NCBI GenBank assembly: GCA_012719415.1
Contig: JAAYAK010000210.1
Location: 1 to 64,000 of the forward strand
Reading direction: 5' to 3'
Length of the DNA: 64,000 nt
Origin: Syntrophorhabdus sp.
GTDB taxonomy: Bacteria > Desulfobacterota > Syntrophorhabdia > Syntrophorhabdales > Syntrophorhabdaceae
Part shown: piece after piece, positions 45,803 to 55,077 of the stretch
Layout: each line of letters begins with the position of its first letter
How positions within the stretch are numbered: position 1 is the first letter of the stretch
The notes under the pieces: generated by a model
The model's database searches: none
Told to the model about the DNA's origin: nothing
The model's input: the letters and a program-made list of their open reading frames with translations, nothing else
Program-made: the position numbers and the translations under genes

Positions 45803-46975
45803 ATGGTCAAGCTTACGGTAAGAAAGGAGCGCAGCGGGCCCGTCAGGGGGTTTCATCCCTGGGTGTTCTCGAAGGCCCTCGCGTCGATACCGGAAGGCCT
45901 CGCGTCAGGTGAGCCCGTGGAGCTCCATGACGACTCCGGCGCCTTCCTGGCATCCGGCTACTTCAACTCCTACGGACAGATATCGGTGAGGCTCTGGGGA
46001 CACGAGAAGGATGAATCCGTCGGGACGGCTTTTTTCACCCGCAGGATGGAAAGGGCGGGCGATATCCGCCGCCGCTACGTGGAGCGCCCCGGCACGAACG
46101 CATACCGCGTGGTCAACGGTGAAAGCGATCTCCTTCCGGGACTCATCGTGGACAGGTACGGTGAATACCTCGTTGTCCAATTCCACACCCGGGGCATGGA
46201 GCGGTGGAAGGCCGAGGTCGTGGAGTCCCTCGTGACGGTGTTCGGACCGAGGGGTATCTGGGAGCGCTCCGACGTCTCCGTGAGGAGCATCGAGAACCTC
46301 GGGACCGTTCGGGGACTTCTCCACGGCTGCGTCCCCGACACCATAGAGATCCTGGAGAACGGGCTCAGATTCCTCGTCGACGTCAAGGAAGGACAGAAGA
46401 CGGGGTTCTTTCTCGACCAGCGCGATAAACGCAGCGCCTTCACGAAATACGCGGAGGACAGGGATGTCCTCAACTGCTTCTCCTACACGGGAGGTTTCAC
46501 GGTCTACGCCATGGCCGGGGGAGCCCGCCGCGTCGTCAGCGTCGACTCTTCGCGGCGCGCCCTCGACCTCGCGAAGGAGAACATCGCCCTCAACGGATTC
46601 GATACGTCACGGTGCGAATTCGTCTGTGACGACGCGAAGAGGTACCTCAGGGAACCGGCCTCGCGTTTCGAGACCATCGTGCTTGATCCACCGGCATTCA
46701 TAAAGGACCGCAGGAAGAGGCAGGAGGGCCTCGCAGGTTACCGGGCGATCAACGAGACGGCCTTAAAGAATCTCTTGCCCGGAGGTATCCTCGTCACATG
46801 CTCCTGTTCCGCCCACCTGTCCCTGGGCGATTTCCGCTTCCTTCTGTCCGAGGTGGGGGCGAAGGCAGGAAGACCGCTCATCTTCCTTGAAGCCCACACC
46901 CACGGCATAGACCATCCCCAGCTCGTACCGTTCACGGAGGGGGAGTATCTGAAATGTTTCATCCTGAGGGGATGA
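45803..46975 (+). CDS. rlmI: RlmI-type 23S rRNA (cytosine-C5) methyltransferase
   Basis: A 390-residue protein: N-terminal PUA-like domain (VKLTVRKERSGPVRGFHPWVFSKAL), then a central EEHEE-type region and a class I methyltransferase with VLNCFSYTGGFTVYA (SAM loop), VVSVDSSRRALDLAKEN, and IVLDPPAFIKDRR plus VTCSCSAHL with the catalytic cysteines. RlmI/RlmK/L-type proteins methylate m5C in 23S rRNA. The start ATG 45803 has no Shine-Dalgarno and a TATACT about ten bases upstream. Confidence 0.9.
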   Translation: MVKLTVRKERSGPVRGFHPWVFSKALASIPEGLASGEPVELHDDSGAFLASGYFNSYGQISVRLWGHEKDESVGTAFFTRRMERAGDIRRRYVERPGTNAYRVVNGESDLLPGLIVDRYGEYLVVQFHTRGMERWKAEVVESLVTVFGPRGIWERSDVSVRSIENLGTVRGLLHGCVPDTIEILENGLRFLVDVKEGQKTGFFLDQRDKRSAFTKYAEDRDVLNCFSYTGGFTVYAMAGGARRVVSVDSSRRALDLAKENIALNGFDTSRCEFVCDDAKRYLREPASRFETIVLDPPAFIKDRRKRQEGLAGYRAINETALKNLLPGGILVTCSCSAHLSLGDFRFLLSEVGAKAGRPLIFLEAHTHGIDHPQLVPFTEGEYLKCFILRG

Positions 46976-46990
46976 AACATTTCCCGTTTT
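46951..46990 (+). terminator. Intrinsic terminator spanning the end of rlmI
   Basis: GAAATGTTTCATCC (46951-46964) and GGATGAAACATTTC (46970-46983) form a perfect 14-bp stem with a 5-base loop and are followed by CCGTTTT. The rlmI TGA stop lies inside the right arm. Confidence 0.8.
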
Positions 46991-47079
46991 AAGTGATCAA
47001 GTTTTAAGTGTTAAGCCAAGGGCGAAAACAGAAAGGGTTCCATCTTTTACTTAAAACTTAAAACCTGAAACTTAACACC
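46989..47079. repeat. Heptamer-based element with facing arms between rlmI and hisF
   Basis: Left arm: TTTTAAGTGATCAAG, TTTTAAGTGTTAAG (46986-47014). Right arm: ACTTAAA, ACTTAAA, ACCTGAA, ACTTAAC (47049-47076), four consecutive heptamers. It ends just before the hisF stop. Confidence 0.82.
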
Positions 47080-47084
47080 GTCTT

Positions 47085-47849
47085 CTACAAATTCACCGCC
47101 ACTCCCTTTCCCTTCAGGTACTCCTTCACCTGGCGGACCGTGAAGGTGCGGAAGTGGAAGACCGATGCGGCGAGCAGAATGTCCGCTCCGCCCCGCACAA
47201 CACCCTCGTAGAAGTGCTCGAGAGTTCCCGCTCCGCCCGAGGCAATGACGGGCAGGGTCACCGCGTCCGATATGGCCTTCGTGAACTCGAGGTCATACCC
47301 TTTCAGGGTACCGTCGCCGTCCATGCTCGTCGGCAGGATCGTGCCCGCGCCCAGTTCCTGGCAGCGCTTCGCCCATTCCACCGCGTCCTTGCCGACGGGG
47401 GTCGTTCCACCCGCCACGACAAGCTCGAAACCCGAGGGCATCGCCGCGTTGCGCCTGGCATCGACAGCGATGACGATCTTCCCGCCTCCGAACCTGTCGG
47501 CGGCCTCCTTCACGAGGTTCGGGTCCTTCACGGCGGCGCTGTTCATGGACACCTTGTCAGCCCCGGCAGCAAGCACGAGTTCGATGTCCTGCGTTGTATT
47601 GATCCCGCCGCCCACAGTGAGGGGAATGGTGATCACAGACGACACCTCCCTCACCCATTCGAGCCGGGTCTTGCGGTTCTCGACGGTGGCCGCGATGTCG
47701 AGCATCGCGAGCTCGTCGGCACCCTCCTTCTGGTAATACGCCGCGTTCTCGACAGGGTCCCCGGCATCCTTGAGGTCAACAAAGTGGACACCCTTCACGA
47801 CCCGGCCGTTCTTCATGTCGAGACAGGGCATGATCTTCACGGTATTCAT
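47085..47849 (-). CDS. hisF: Imidazole glycerol phosphate synthase cyclase subunit
   Basis: A 254-residue TIM barrel with MPCLDMKNGRVVKGVHF, VGGGINTTQDIELVLAAGADKVSMN, and GTILPTSMDGDGTLKGYDLEF, including the two catalytic aspartates. It makes IGP and AICAR in histidine synthesis, with HisH supplying ammonia. No other his gene is adjacent. ATG 47849 has AGGAGCGCGCC upstream. Confidence 0.96.
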   Translation of the reverse strand: MNTVKIMPCLDMKNGRVVKGVHFVDLKDAGDPVENAAYYQKEGADELAMLDIAATVENRKTRLEWVREVSSVITIPLTVGGGINTTQDIELVLAAGADKVSMNSAAVKDPNLVKEAADRFGGGKIVIAVDARRNAAMPSGFELVVAGGTTPVGKDAVEWAKRCQELGAGTILPTSMDGDGTLKGYDLEFTKAISDAVTLPVIASGGAGTLEHFYEGVVRGGADILLAASVFHFRTFTVRQVKEYLKGKGVAVNL

Positions 47850-47993
47850 TGGCGCGCTCCTCATCTTTTGGCTTTCCGGCCGGGCTTTCCGGCCCTCTGT
47901 GTTCGATAATACATATTCGCTTTTTTCGTCCCCTGTCAAGGACCCTTCTTCGGCAGGGACAGGAAACACCTTGCGAGCCCCTGAAAATTCTTG

Positions 47994-48020
47994 TAAAGTT
48001 TACTGACGGGCAACCGATAA
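47994..48020 (+). promoter_or_regulatory. Sigma-28 (FliA) promoter of the chemoreceptor gene
   Basis: TAAAGTTT (47994-48001), 11-base spacer, ACCGATAA (48013-48020): 15 of 16 positions match the FliA consensus TAAAGTTT-N11-GCCGATAA. It lies about 88 bases before the chemoreceptor start. Confidence 0.85.
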
Positions 48021-48107
48021 TATCATTAAAGGCATAATCCACATCTTGCGTCGATCAGAAGGCCTTGGCACACGTGCGATAAGAAAAGAACCGGGAGGTG
48101 CGTTCAC

Positions 48108-49754
48108 GTGAAAATCGCAAAACTGAGGAACCTTGGCATTTTCTACAAGATCATGGGCATTTCCGCCGTCGCCATCGTCGTCATCATCCTCTGGAACATC
48201 CTCTACCTTCTTCCTCAAATGGAGCGGATCATGCTGAAGGAGAAGCAGAACGCGGTCAAGGATGTCGTCGACGTGGCGTACAGCATGCTCAACGATTATG
48301 ACAAGAGAGTAAAGATCAACGATATTGAGCTCGGCATGGCGCAGATGGCGGCCATAAAGTCGATCCAGCAGCTTCGCTATCGAGGCGAGAATTACTTCTG
48401 GATAAATGACACACAGCCGAAGATGATCGTGAACCCCGTCATGATAGACCTGGAAGGGCAGGACGTGTCGGGTTTTGAGGACCCCAGGACAAAAAAGAAG
48501 ATCTTCGTCGAGATGACCGCCGTGGCAAAGCAGAAGCAGGCGGGCTTTTATGAGTATAACTGGAAGAAGGCGGGGGCGACGTCCTTTTCCACGAAGCAAT
48601 CCTACATAAAGTATTTCGAACCCTGGGGATGGGTGATAGGTTCGGGCATGTATCTCGACGACGTGAATCGGGAGATCACGAAATTCCGCTGGATCATCAT
48701 CGGCACCACCATTATCCTCGCCCTTCTTGTGTTCGGGCTGAGCTATCTTATCGCCAGCAGCATACGCAGGAACCTCAACAAGGCGGTTGACGCCAGCAAG
48801 TCACTGTCGGAAGGCGATCTCAGCATCGACGTCAGCACCGATGGTTCGGACGAAACGGGACAGCTCCTGCAATCGATGGAGAACATGATAAGCTCCTTCA
48901 ACACGATGATCGGAAGCATCAAGTCCTCCGTCGACAACCTCGACACGTCGGTGGAAACCATAAAGAGCCTCGCGGACAAAACATCGGAGGGAACGCGGAC
49001 ACAGGCCGACCAGGCGAACCAGATATCGGTCTCGGCCGAGGAAATGAGCCAGACCATCGTTGATGTCGCAAACAATGCCAGCGGCGTCAAGGACGCCTCG
49101 ACGAACGCGATGGAAGCCGCAATAACGGGGAAGAAGGTCACTCAGGAAGCCGTCGCCGAGGTCAACAAGGTCCAGCATTCTTCCACCGAGCTGGCAAACA
49201 CCATCCAGAAGCTCAACCAGCGCGTCAGCGAGGTGGCAAAGATCATAACCATCATAGACGACATAGCCGACCAGACGAACCTCCTGGCGCTCAACGCCGC
49301 CATAGAGGCGGCGCGCGCGGGAGAGCACGGACGGGGTTTTGCCGTCGTCGCCGACGAGGTGAAAAAGCTTGCCGAAAAAACGATGAACGCGACAAAGGAG
49401 ATCACGAACCATCTGACCACGGTACAAAAGGAATCGGAGGAAACGACGAGGTCGATGGAGATCACATCGGCCGAGGTCGAGAGGGTGACGCGGTTCATGC
49501 GGGAGGTCGAAGAGTCGCTGGGCAACATCGTCTCTTCATCCGAGCAGGTGCGTGACCAGATCCTGCAGATCGCCACCGCCGTCGAGCAGCAGTCGGCAAG
49601 CTCCGAGGAGATAGCGAGGAATATCACCTCCACGTCCGGCATCGCCAAGGAGATCGAGGCGGTATCTGGTCAGGTGATGTTCGAGGTGAACAAACTCGTC
49701 GAGATAACACAACTGCTCGGAAACGCTGCGGCCCAGTTCAAAACGAAAGCCTGA
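48108..49754 (+). CDS. Methyl-accepting chemotaxis protein with a single-Cache (sCache_2) sensor
   Basis: A 548-residue transmembrane receptor. TM1 at about residues 10-32, periplasmic sCache_2 domain ([18 protein letters not shown], then [20 protein letters not shown] and [17 protein letters not shown]), TM2 at about 193-215 ([20 protein letters not shown]), HAMP, and a signalling domain with the conserved hairpin tip [41 protein letters not shown]. The ligand is unknown. GTG start with GGGAGGTG upstream. The FliA-type promoter ties it to flagellar regulation. Confidence 0.94.
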   Translation: MKIAKLRNLGIFYKIMGISAVAIVVIILWNILYLLPQMERIMLKEKQNAVKDVVDVAYSMLNDYDKRVKINDIELGMAQMAAIKSIQQLRYRGENYFWINDTQPKMIVNPVMIDLEGQDVSGFEDPRTKKKIFVEMTAVAKQKQAGFYEYNWKKAGATSFSTKQSYIKYFEPWGWVIGSGMYLDDVNREITKFRWIIIGTTIILALLVFGLSYLIASSIRRNLNKAVDASKSLSEGDLSIDVSTDGSDETGQLLQSMENMISSFNTMIGSIKSSVDNLDTSVETIKSLADKTSEGTRTQADQANQISVSAEEMSQTIVDVANNASGVKDASTNAMEAAITGKKVTQEAVAEVNKVQHSSTELANTIQKLNQRVSEVAKIITIIDDIADQTNLLALNAAIEAARAGEHGRGFAVVADEVKKLAEKTMNATKEITNHLTTVQKESEETTRSMEITSAEVERVTRFMREVEESLGNIVSSSEQVRDQILQIATAVEQQSASSEEIARNITSTSGIAKEIEAVSGQVMFEVNKLVEITQLLGNAAAQFKTKA

Positions 49755-49808
49755 AAGGCGGCTTCGAGGGGGTAACAGGGTAACGGGGTGAGCCGCTGGA
49801 GGGGATAC

Positions 49809-49845
49809 GGGCATACGGGCTTCTTTCCGTGTGCCCCTTCTTTTG
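49809..49845 (+). terminator. Terminator after the chemoreceptor gene, preceded by 8-nt tandem units
   Basis: GGGCATACGG pairs with CCGTGTGCCC (nine of ten, one G-U) around an 8-base loop and is followed by CTTCTTTT. Upstream (49771-49808) are 8-nt repeats, GGGTAACA/GGGTAACG/GGGTGAGC and GGGGATAC/GGGCATAC. Confidence 0.7.
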
Positions 49846-49847
49846 CC

Positions 49848-50381
49848 TTACAAAAGCCCTTCCTTCCATTTTTCTATCTGCCGCCTCAAAGCCCGTCGGA
49901 TATCCGCGGACGCCTCCTTCCATATCGGCCACGCCTCGACATTGGGCTCCACGCTGTTTCCCCGGATACCTGATGCGGCAAGGTCTTCGGTTATGCGGGA
50001 ACCGATGGAACTGCGTATCCTTTCGAGTTCCCCGAGGCACTCCCGTTGAATGGCCAGCAAGTCTCTGCGGGCCTTCTCGTCGACCATGAAACAGATGAAC
50101 GAGAACAGGGGAGCCATGCCGGCAACATCGTCCCCGGCTTCAAACTCATCGGTAAGGATGTCGAGGGCCATCTTTCGCTTCTGGATGCTGTCACATTCAA
50201 GCGCGTCAAGCTGGGCTTTTGTCTCGTCATCACCGGAAAGGCCCTCACGGTAACGCCGGTAGATCGTCATCATCCCGGCGGCAAGTTCTTTGAGGGCGAG
50301 AGACCGCTTTTCCCTGTCGTCCATGACAAGGTCCTTCGTCTTCTCCATGGCCAATTCAATGGCGCTCTTTATCTCCGCCAT
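49848..50381 (-). CDS. Hypothetical protein, largely helical
   Basis: A 177-residue soluble protein I do not recognise; no signal peptide, no cysteine motif, many charged residues, predicted mostly alpha-helical (MAEIKSAIELAMEKTKDLVM...). The ATG at 50381 has GGGAGGGTGATC upstream, and the gene shares bases with the cupin stop. It is downstream of the cupin and gamma-carbonic-anhydrase genes in the same direction. Confidence 0.65.
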   Translation of the reverse strand: MAEIKSAIELAMEKTKDLVMDDREKRSLALKELAAGMMTIYRRYREGLSGDDETKAQLDALECDSIQKRKMALDILTDEFEAGDDVAGMAPLFSFICFMVDEKARRDLLAIQRECLGELERIRSSIGSRITEDLAASGIRGNSVEPNVEAWPIWKEASADIRRALRRQIEKWKEGLL

Positions 50382-50383
50382 GA

Positions 50384-50785
50384 TCACCCTCCCAGGTCTA
50401 TCCTCGAGGCATCGGTGCCATCATAGTATTGGGGGCTGTACTCGACGACAAGGGAATCCTCGATACCTTCGAACCGGTGGCCGACACGGGTCCCGACACG
50501 GACCTTCATGCCCTTTTCAAGGAGGCAGGTCTCTTTCCCGCCGCCGTCAAGGTCGGCAAAGACGGCCTTGATAGTACCCCGAACGACATAAAAGACCTCT
50601 TCTTTGCGCTCGTGATAATGGCCGCCGCGAAACTGTCCCCTGCGCAGCTCGAAAAAAGCCAGGTGACCGATGTCTTCCCGCCAGGATATCTGCACGAACT
50701 CGCCCTTCTCGTCGACCCAGCGCTTCGCTCCGGTGAGTTCCTTATCTTCGGGGAGGTACTCGATGATCACCCTGTCCATCGTCAC
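50384..50785 (-). CDS. Single-domain cupin protein
   Basis: A 133-residue beta-barrel with the cupin motif GGHYHERKEEVFYVVRG (first His pair and Glu) and VGHRFEGIEDSLVVEY. Metal binding is likely; a sugar-epimerase-like or regulatory role is possible but not deducible. Overlaps the next-upstream gene stop by four bases. Confidence 0.78.
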   Translation of the reverse strand: MTMDRVIIEYLPEDKELTGAKRWVDEKGEFVQISWREDIGHLAFFELRRGQFRGGHYHERKEEVFYVVRGTIKAVFADLDGGGKETCLLEKGMKVRVGTRVGHRFEGIEDSLVVEYSPQYYDGTDASRIDLGG

Positions 50786-51324
50786 GCCCCGCCCGGCTGG
50801 TCCCGCAGCGGTCTCATCCCTTTTTCGAGATATTTCTTTGCTAGGTCGATATAGAGCTGCTTTCCCCTGTCCCAGAATTCCATGTCTTTCGGGGCGATCT
50901 TCCTGATCACGCGCATGGGGTTCCCGCCGACGACGACGCCCGCCGCCACCATCTGCCGCATCCTGATGACGGTCCCCTCGGCAACGATGGTGCCCTCGCC
51001 GATCTCGCTCTCTATGCTGACGACCGCTCCCATGCCGATAACGGCCGAATCACCTATCTTCGCGGCGTGTATGACGGCTCCGTGGCCGATGGTCACCCTC
51101 TCTCCGATGCGGCAGTACCTGCCGGGGGGCGCGTGGACCACGACCCCCTCTTCCACTGCCGTTCCGCTTCCCACCACGATGGAGCCATAGTCACCCCGGA
51201 GAATGGCCCCATGGCCTATGTAGCAGTTGTCACCTATCATAACATCGCCTATCACATGGGCGATGTCGCTCACATAGCTGTCCTTGCCGACCGTCGGCCT
51301 TCGTCCGTCGTATTCGTAGAGCAT
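50782..51324 (-). CDS. Gamma-carbonic-anhydrase-like hexapeptide protein
   Basis: A 180-residue left-handed beta-helix of hexapeptide repeats (IGDVMIGDNCYIGHGAILRGDYGSIV...), with His residues in VVVHAPPG and IGHGAVIHAA placed as in Zn-binding gamma-CAs. The tail helix WDRGKQLYIDLAKKYLEKG is typical. Activity is not certain, since many relatives lack it. Confidence 0.85.
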   Translation of the reverse strand: MLYEYDGRRPTVGKDSYVSDIAHVIGDVMIGDNCYIGHGAILRGDYGSIVVGSGTAVEEGVVVHAPPGRYCRIGERVTIGHGAVIHAAKIGDSAVIGMGAVVSIESEIGEGTIVAEGTVIRMRQMVAAGVVVGGNPMRVIRKIAPKDMEFWDRGKQLYIDLAKKYLEKGMRPLRDQPGGA

Positions 51325-51357
51325 GTCCTGTCCTGCCTTCCCTCCATCCCAAAAAGC

Positions 51358-52188
51358 TCACGTGCCGTCGGGTGTCTTCTTTTCAGGTTCGCCTGCCTTC
51401 TTGTCCGGTGTATCCCCTTTCTGCTGCGTAGCGTCCTTCTGCTTGTCCGATGGTCTCGCCTTCTCGTCGTCCACCTTGAGCGCGGCCTCAATCGCGGGGA
51501 AATTCGCGCCGATCACGAGGTCCTTGCCGTTGATGATGAACATCGGGGTGCCGTTCACCCCGATCTGGCCCCCTATCTGCTTGTGGGCATTGAGCAGGTC
51601 CGTTGCCTCCTGCTTCTTGCACACCGTGTACTTCTGCGTGTCCAGCCTGCCTTTCATCGCCTCCTCGTAGGCCTTTGCCCTGTCGGAGGAGCAGAAGACG
51701 TACCTGATCTTGTTCTCGGCATCCCTGTGGGAAGGCAAGGGGAAGAAGAAAACGTACCGCGTCAGGTCCTTTCTGGATTCAAGGTATGACGCTGCACGGC
51801 GGCAGTAAGGGCAATCGGGATCGGTGAACTCTATGACCGTCTGCTTCCCGTTTCCTATCCTTATCGCCTTGTCGAGGGGGATCTTCCTGACGTTGGCCAC
51901 GAGCATCTCCGACTTCCTGTCTTCCGTCAGGTTCCTGCCCCTCCCGTCGATGATCTCGCCGACGAAGAGGAGTCCCTTTTCCTCGAAGAAATAGATGATG
52001 TCCCCGCCCTTTGAAACCTCATAGAGACCCTTGACGGGTGTCGGGCGCATGGAATCGAAGGGTATCTGCGGATAGGCCTTCTTGAATGCCTCTTCGTAAG
52101 CTTCGGCACACAGGCCGGCCGTCACGAAAAGCAGGGAAAGGCCGATCCCGATCATTGCCATACACGGAAAAAAATGTTTCTTTCTCAC
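51358..52188 (-). CDS. Exported DsbC-like thiol-disulfide isomerase
   Basis: A 276-residue protein with a signal peptide (MRKKHFFPCMAMIGIGLSLLFVTAGLCAEA), an N-terminal dimerisation-like domain, and a thioredoxin fold with DPDCPYCRRAASYL (CPYC). GTPMFIINGKDLVIGAN contains the cis-proline. The last 35 residues are a Lys/Pro-rich tail (KARPSDKQKDATQQK...), unusual for DsbC. The start is GTG at 52188 with GGAGGAACC. Confidence 0.85.
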   Translation of the reverse strand: MRKKHFFPCMAMIGIGLSLLFVTAGLCAEAYEEAFKKAYPQIPFDSMRPTPVKGLYEVSKGGDIIYFFEEKGLLFVGEIIDGRGRNLTEDRKSEMLVANVRKIPLDKAIRIGNGKQTVIEFTDPDCPYCRRAASYLESRKDLTRYVFFFPLPSHRDAENKIRYVFCSSDRAKAYEEAMKGRLDTQKYTVCKKQEATDLLNAHKQIGGQIGVNGTPMFIINGKDLVIGANFPAIEAALKVDDEKARPSDKQKDATQQKGDTPDKKAGEPEKKTPDGT

Positions 52189-52282
52189 GGTTCCTCCAAG
52201 CGGAATTGATCGTCAAATATACCATCCGCGATGGGCAATTTCCATGAATAATTCGCCCGGCGCCCATGGGGCATGACGGGTC

Positions 52283-52933
52283 CTATCGGTCACCCTCCAG
52301 CAACCCCACCACTCCCCGTATATCATCGAAGATGTGGTCGGCCCCGGCATTAACGAACTGCGCGCGGGATGTCCTGCCGGTGAGCACCCCCGCCGTAAGG
52401 GTCCCGAAGGCCCTGCCCGCTTCTATGTCCGTCGGATGGTCGCCAACAAGGACGGCCTCCCCGGGCGGGATCTGAAGGACCTCGAGGGCCAGGCGCACGT
52501 GCTCGGGGTTGGGTTTCACGTAGCGCGTGTCATCGCGGGTCACAACCGTGTCGACATGGCCGGCGAGATCGGGGAACACGGTCTCGATCACCTCGATGCA
52601 GGTCCGTGTGATTATTCCGACCTTCACCCCTTTCGACCTCAATCGAAGAAGTGTGCCTTTTGCGTATGGATAAAGAGACTTGCCCCGTGCGGCCTCCACT
52701 TCGAGAAGACGCAGTTCCTGAAAGGCTCTCTGCCGGAACCGGGGACCTTCTTCGGCGAGGGCGTCCGCGACGGCATGGATCATCTCGAGGATGTACTGGT
52801 CCGCCTGAGAAGCAAGGACGGACTCATCGACGTACTCCCTGGCCGTCTCCTCCACCTTCGCCCTGAGAAGGGAAAAATCAAGGGTAAGAGGGGTCAGCGT
52901 GCCGTCGAAATCGAATATCGCCGCGCGCATCAT
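52283..52933 (-). CDS. HAD-superfamily phosphatase, phosphoglycolate phosphatase-like
   Basis: A 216-residue protein with FDFDGTLTPLTLDF (nucleophile Asp), IITRTCIEVIE (motif II) and VLVGDHPTDIEAGR (motif IV). A helical cap at residues about 20-85 puts it in class C1. Phosphoglycolate or a similar small phosphate is a likely substrate; this is family inference. Confidence 0.85.
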   Translation of the reverse strand: MMRAAIFDFDGTLTPLTLDFSLLRAKVEETAREYVDESVLASQADQYILEMIHAVADALAEEGPRFRQRAFQELRLLEVEAARGKSLYPYAKGTLLRLRSKGVKVGIITRTCIEVIETVFPDLAGHVDTVVTRDDTRYVKPNPEHVRLALEVLQIPPGEAVLVGDHPTDIEAGRAFGTLTAGVLTGRTSRAQFVNAGADHIFDDIRGVVGLLEGDR

Positions 52934-52983
52934 GGATCAGGAGACCCGCCTGTTCCGGGGGACAGTGATGCAACCTTCATCTG

Positions 52984-54126
52984 CTAGAGGTCTTTGAGAC
53001 AGTCCGTCGCGGCGGCAACACCCTTCCCCACTGTGAAGGCGTAGCCAAGGTCCCTGAGTGCGAACTCGATGGCCGCGACGGCCGTTATGACATCGTACTT
53101 GTCGGCGTAGCCAAGGGTCGCCAGGCGGAATATCCGCCCCTTCAACCGGTCCTGTCCGCCGGCGCCGGTGACACCGTACTTCTTCCAGAGGGTCTTGTAT
53201 ATCGCCTGGCCGTCGATGCCTTCCGGTGCGCAGATGGCGGTCACCGCCGGAGAGGGATTCTTCGAGAATATCTCGAGACCGATCGCGCGAGCTCCTTCCC
53301 GGGTCGCCCTGGCGAGCATTTCGCTCCTGCGGTACACATTCTCCAGGCCTTCTTCCGTGAGGATCCTCAAGGACTCTCTCAGACCCACGATCAGTGAGAT
53401 GGCGGGAGTGAAGTTTGTCTGGTTCTTTTTCAGGTTGTCCCGTTCCTTCGCCCAGTTAAAGTAGAACCTCGGCATCCGGGAGGTCTTGTTGAACTCCCAG
53501 GCCTTGTCGCTGACCCCGGCGAAGGCCAGTCCAGGCGGGAGCATAAGGGCCTTCTGGGAACCGCCGATCAGGACGTCGATACCCCACTCATCCATGGGCA
53601 GGGGGAAAACCCCCACACCGGTTATCCCGTCGACGACCATGAGCGTGCCCGGGCACTTCCTGACGATCGCGGCAACCTCCCTGACGGGAAACATGGTCCC
53701 CGTGGATGTCTCCGTGGCCTGCATGTAGACCGCCTTCGCATCGGGGTTCTCCTTGAGGGCCTTTTCCACTGCTCCCGGCTCGAGGACGTCCCCCCAGGGG
53801 AGATCGATGTTCACGCATTCCACGCCGTAAGCGCCGCAGATCTCCGTCCAGCGTTCCCCAAACTTGCCGCTGCGGACCACAACGGCCTTGTCTCCCGGCG
53901 AAAGCATATTCGTCACGGCGCCTTCCATCGCACCCGTACCCGATGAACAGAAGATGAGCACCTCGTTCCTGGTGCCGAAGAGGTGCCTCAGGTTCTCCCT
54001 GACCTCATCCACCACCACTTCGAACATGGGGTTTCGGTGGTGGACCATCGGCTCCGCCATCTTCAGGAGCACCTCCGGGGGGATCTGCGTCGGGCCCGGA
54101 GCGAGCAAGTACCGTTTAAGCATCAT
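52984..54126 (-). CDS. Class V aminotransferase (serine-pyruvate/alanine-glyoxylate type)
   Basis: A 380-residue PLP enzyme with LLAPGPTQIPPEVLLKMAEPMVHHR, VDGITGVGVFPLPMD and the lysine segment IGGSQKALMLPPGLAF. The subgroup includes serine:glyoxylate, serine:pyruvate and soluble hydrogenase 42-kDa subunit homologues. Substrate uncertain. AAGGAGATTG precedes the start codon at 54126. Confidence 0.9.
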   Translation of the reverse strand: MMLKRYLLAPGPTQIPPEVLLKMAEPMVHHRNPMFEVVVDEVRENLRHLFGTRNEVLIFCSSGTGAMEGAVTNMLSPGDKAVVVRSGKFGERWTEICGAYGVECVNIDLPWGDVLEPGAVEKALKENPDAKAVYMQATETSTGTMFPVREVAAIVRKCPGTLMVVDGITGVGVFPLPMDEWGIDVLIGGSQKALMLPPGLAFAGVSDKAWEFNKTSRMPRFYFNWAKERDNLKKNQTNFTPAISLIVGLRESLRILTEEGLENVYRRSEMLARATREGARAIGLEIFSKNPSPAVTAICAPEGIDGQAIYKTLWKKYGVTGAGGQDRLKGRIFRLATLGYADKYDVITAVAAIEFALRDLGYAFTVGKGVAAATDCLKDL

Positions 54127-54270
54127 CAATCTCCTTAATTTTAATGCTAGTTTCTAACAAATTCGTCTCGAAACCGTCAAGCAAAATGATATTACAAAAG
54201 GTCGACCGTTTATGCTATATTTCACCTATACGATCCGTCCCGCCGTCACGGGGAACAACAGGAGGTAACG

Positions 54271-54666
54271 ATGACCCAGGGTCCGTACAGCGATACAGTG
54301 ATGGACCATTTCGAGCATCCCAGGAACATGGGCGAGATAGAGAGGGCCGACGGCATGGCGCAGGTGGGCAACCCCACATGCGGTGACGTGACGAAGATCT
54401 TTCTCAAGATAGAGAACGACCGCATTGTCGATGTCAAGTTCAAGACCTTCGGCTGCGCGGCCGCGATCGCGTCGAGCAGCATGACGACGGAGCTCATCAA
54501 GGGAAAGACGATCGATGAGGCGCTCGCGATCACGAACGAGATCGTCGCGCGGGAGCTTGGCGGGCTTCCCGAGGCCAAGCTGCACTGTTCGGTCATGGCG
54601 GAAGAGGCCCTCAGGGCCGCCATCGAAGACTACAGAAAGAAACAGGGGAAACAGGGCGATCCATGA
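54271..54666 (+). CDS. IscU/NifU-like Fe-S cluster scaffold
   Basis: A 131-residue scaffold with the three ligand cysteines in GNPTCGD, FKTFGCAAAIASSS and KLHCSVMAEEA, and the start YSDTVMDHFEHPRNMGEI. It assembles Fe-S clusters for transfer. No cysteine desulfurase is beside it; the class V enzyme at 52984 is divergent. AGGAGGTAACG before the ATG. It overlaps yjbQ by four bases. Confidence 0.94.
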   Translation: MTQGPYSDTVMDHFEHPRNMGEIERADGMAQVGNPTCGDVTKIFLKIENDRIVDVKFKTFGCAAAIASSSMTTELIKGKTIDEALAITNEIVARELGGLPEAKLHCSVMAEEALRAAIEDYRKKQGKQGDP

Positions 54667-55046
54667 CGGAATTCCATGTCAGAACATCGAAGAGGATCGA
54701 GGCCCTGAACATAACCGACCAGGTCGTGAACGCGGCCAGGGGAAAAACCGGAAGGGTCCTTCACGTCTATACTCCCCACACAACGTGCGCCGTTACGATA
54801 AATGAGGATGCCGATCCCGATGTCATGCGCGACGTTATCGAGGCACTGGACAGGATGGCACCCGCCGCGCATCCCTACCGGCACAGGGAAGGAAACTCCG
54901 ATGCCCACATCAAGGCCGTTCTCGTTGGGGCATCGGTGAGCATTCCGCTTTCCGGGGAGATGCCCGCCCTGGGGACGTGGCAGGGGATCTTTCTCATGGA
55001 ATTCGATGGACCGCGGGAGCGGAGGGTCCAGGTCACGGTGGCTTGA
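54663..55046 (+). CDS. yjbQ: YjbQ/UPF0047 family protein
   Basis: A 127-residue protein with VYTPHTTCAVTINEDADPDV, AHPYRHREGNSDAHIKAVL, and GTWQGIFLMEFDGPRERRV. The family has weak thiamine-phosphate synthase activity in some cases, physiological role unclear. It overlaps the scaffold gene, so the two are translated together. Confidence 0.9.
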   Translation: MTEFHVRTSKRIEALNITDQVVNAARGKTGRVLHVYTPHTTCAVTINEDADPDVMRDVIEALDRMAPAAHPYRHREGNSDAHIKAVLVGASVSIPLSGEMPALGTWQGIFLMEFDGPRERRVQVTVA

Positions 55047-55077
55047 GAAGGCACGGCGATCGCCGGAAGAACGATAG

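Noticed and set aside
47085-47849. Histidine operon
   Set aside because: Only hisF is present; neighbours are rlmI and a chemoreceptor, so no operon call was made.
48103-48112. TTCACGTGAA core resembling parS, at the start of the chemoreceptor gene and near parAB
   Set aside because: Only the central ten or eleven bases of the 16-base parS consensus match and the flanks do not; it also overlaps a start codon. No full-length parS was seen.
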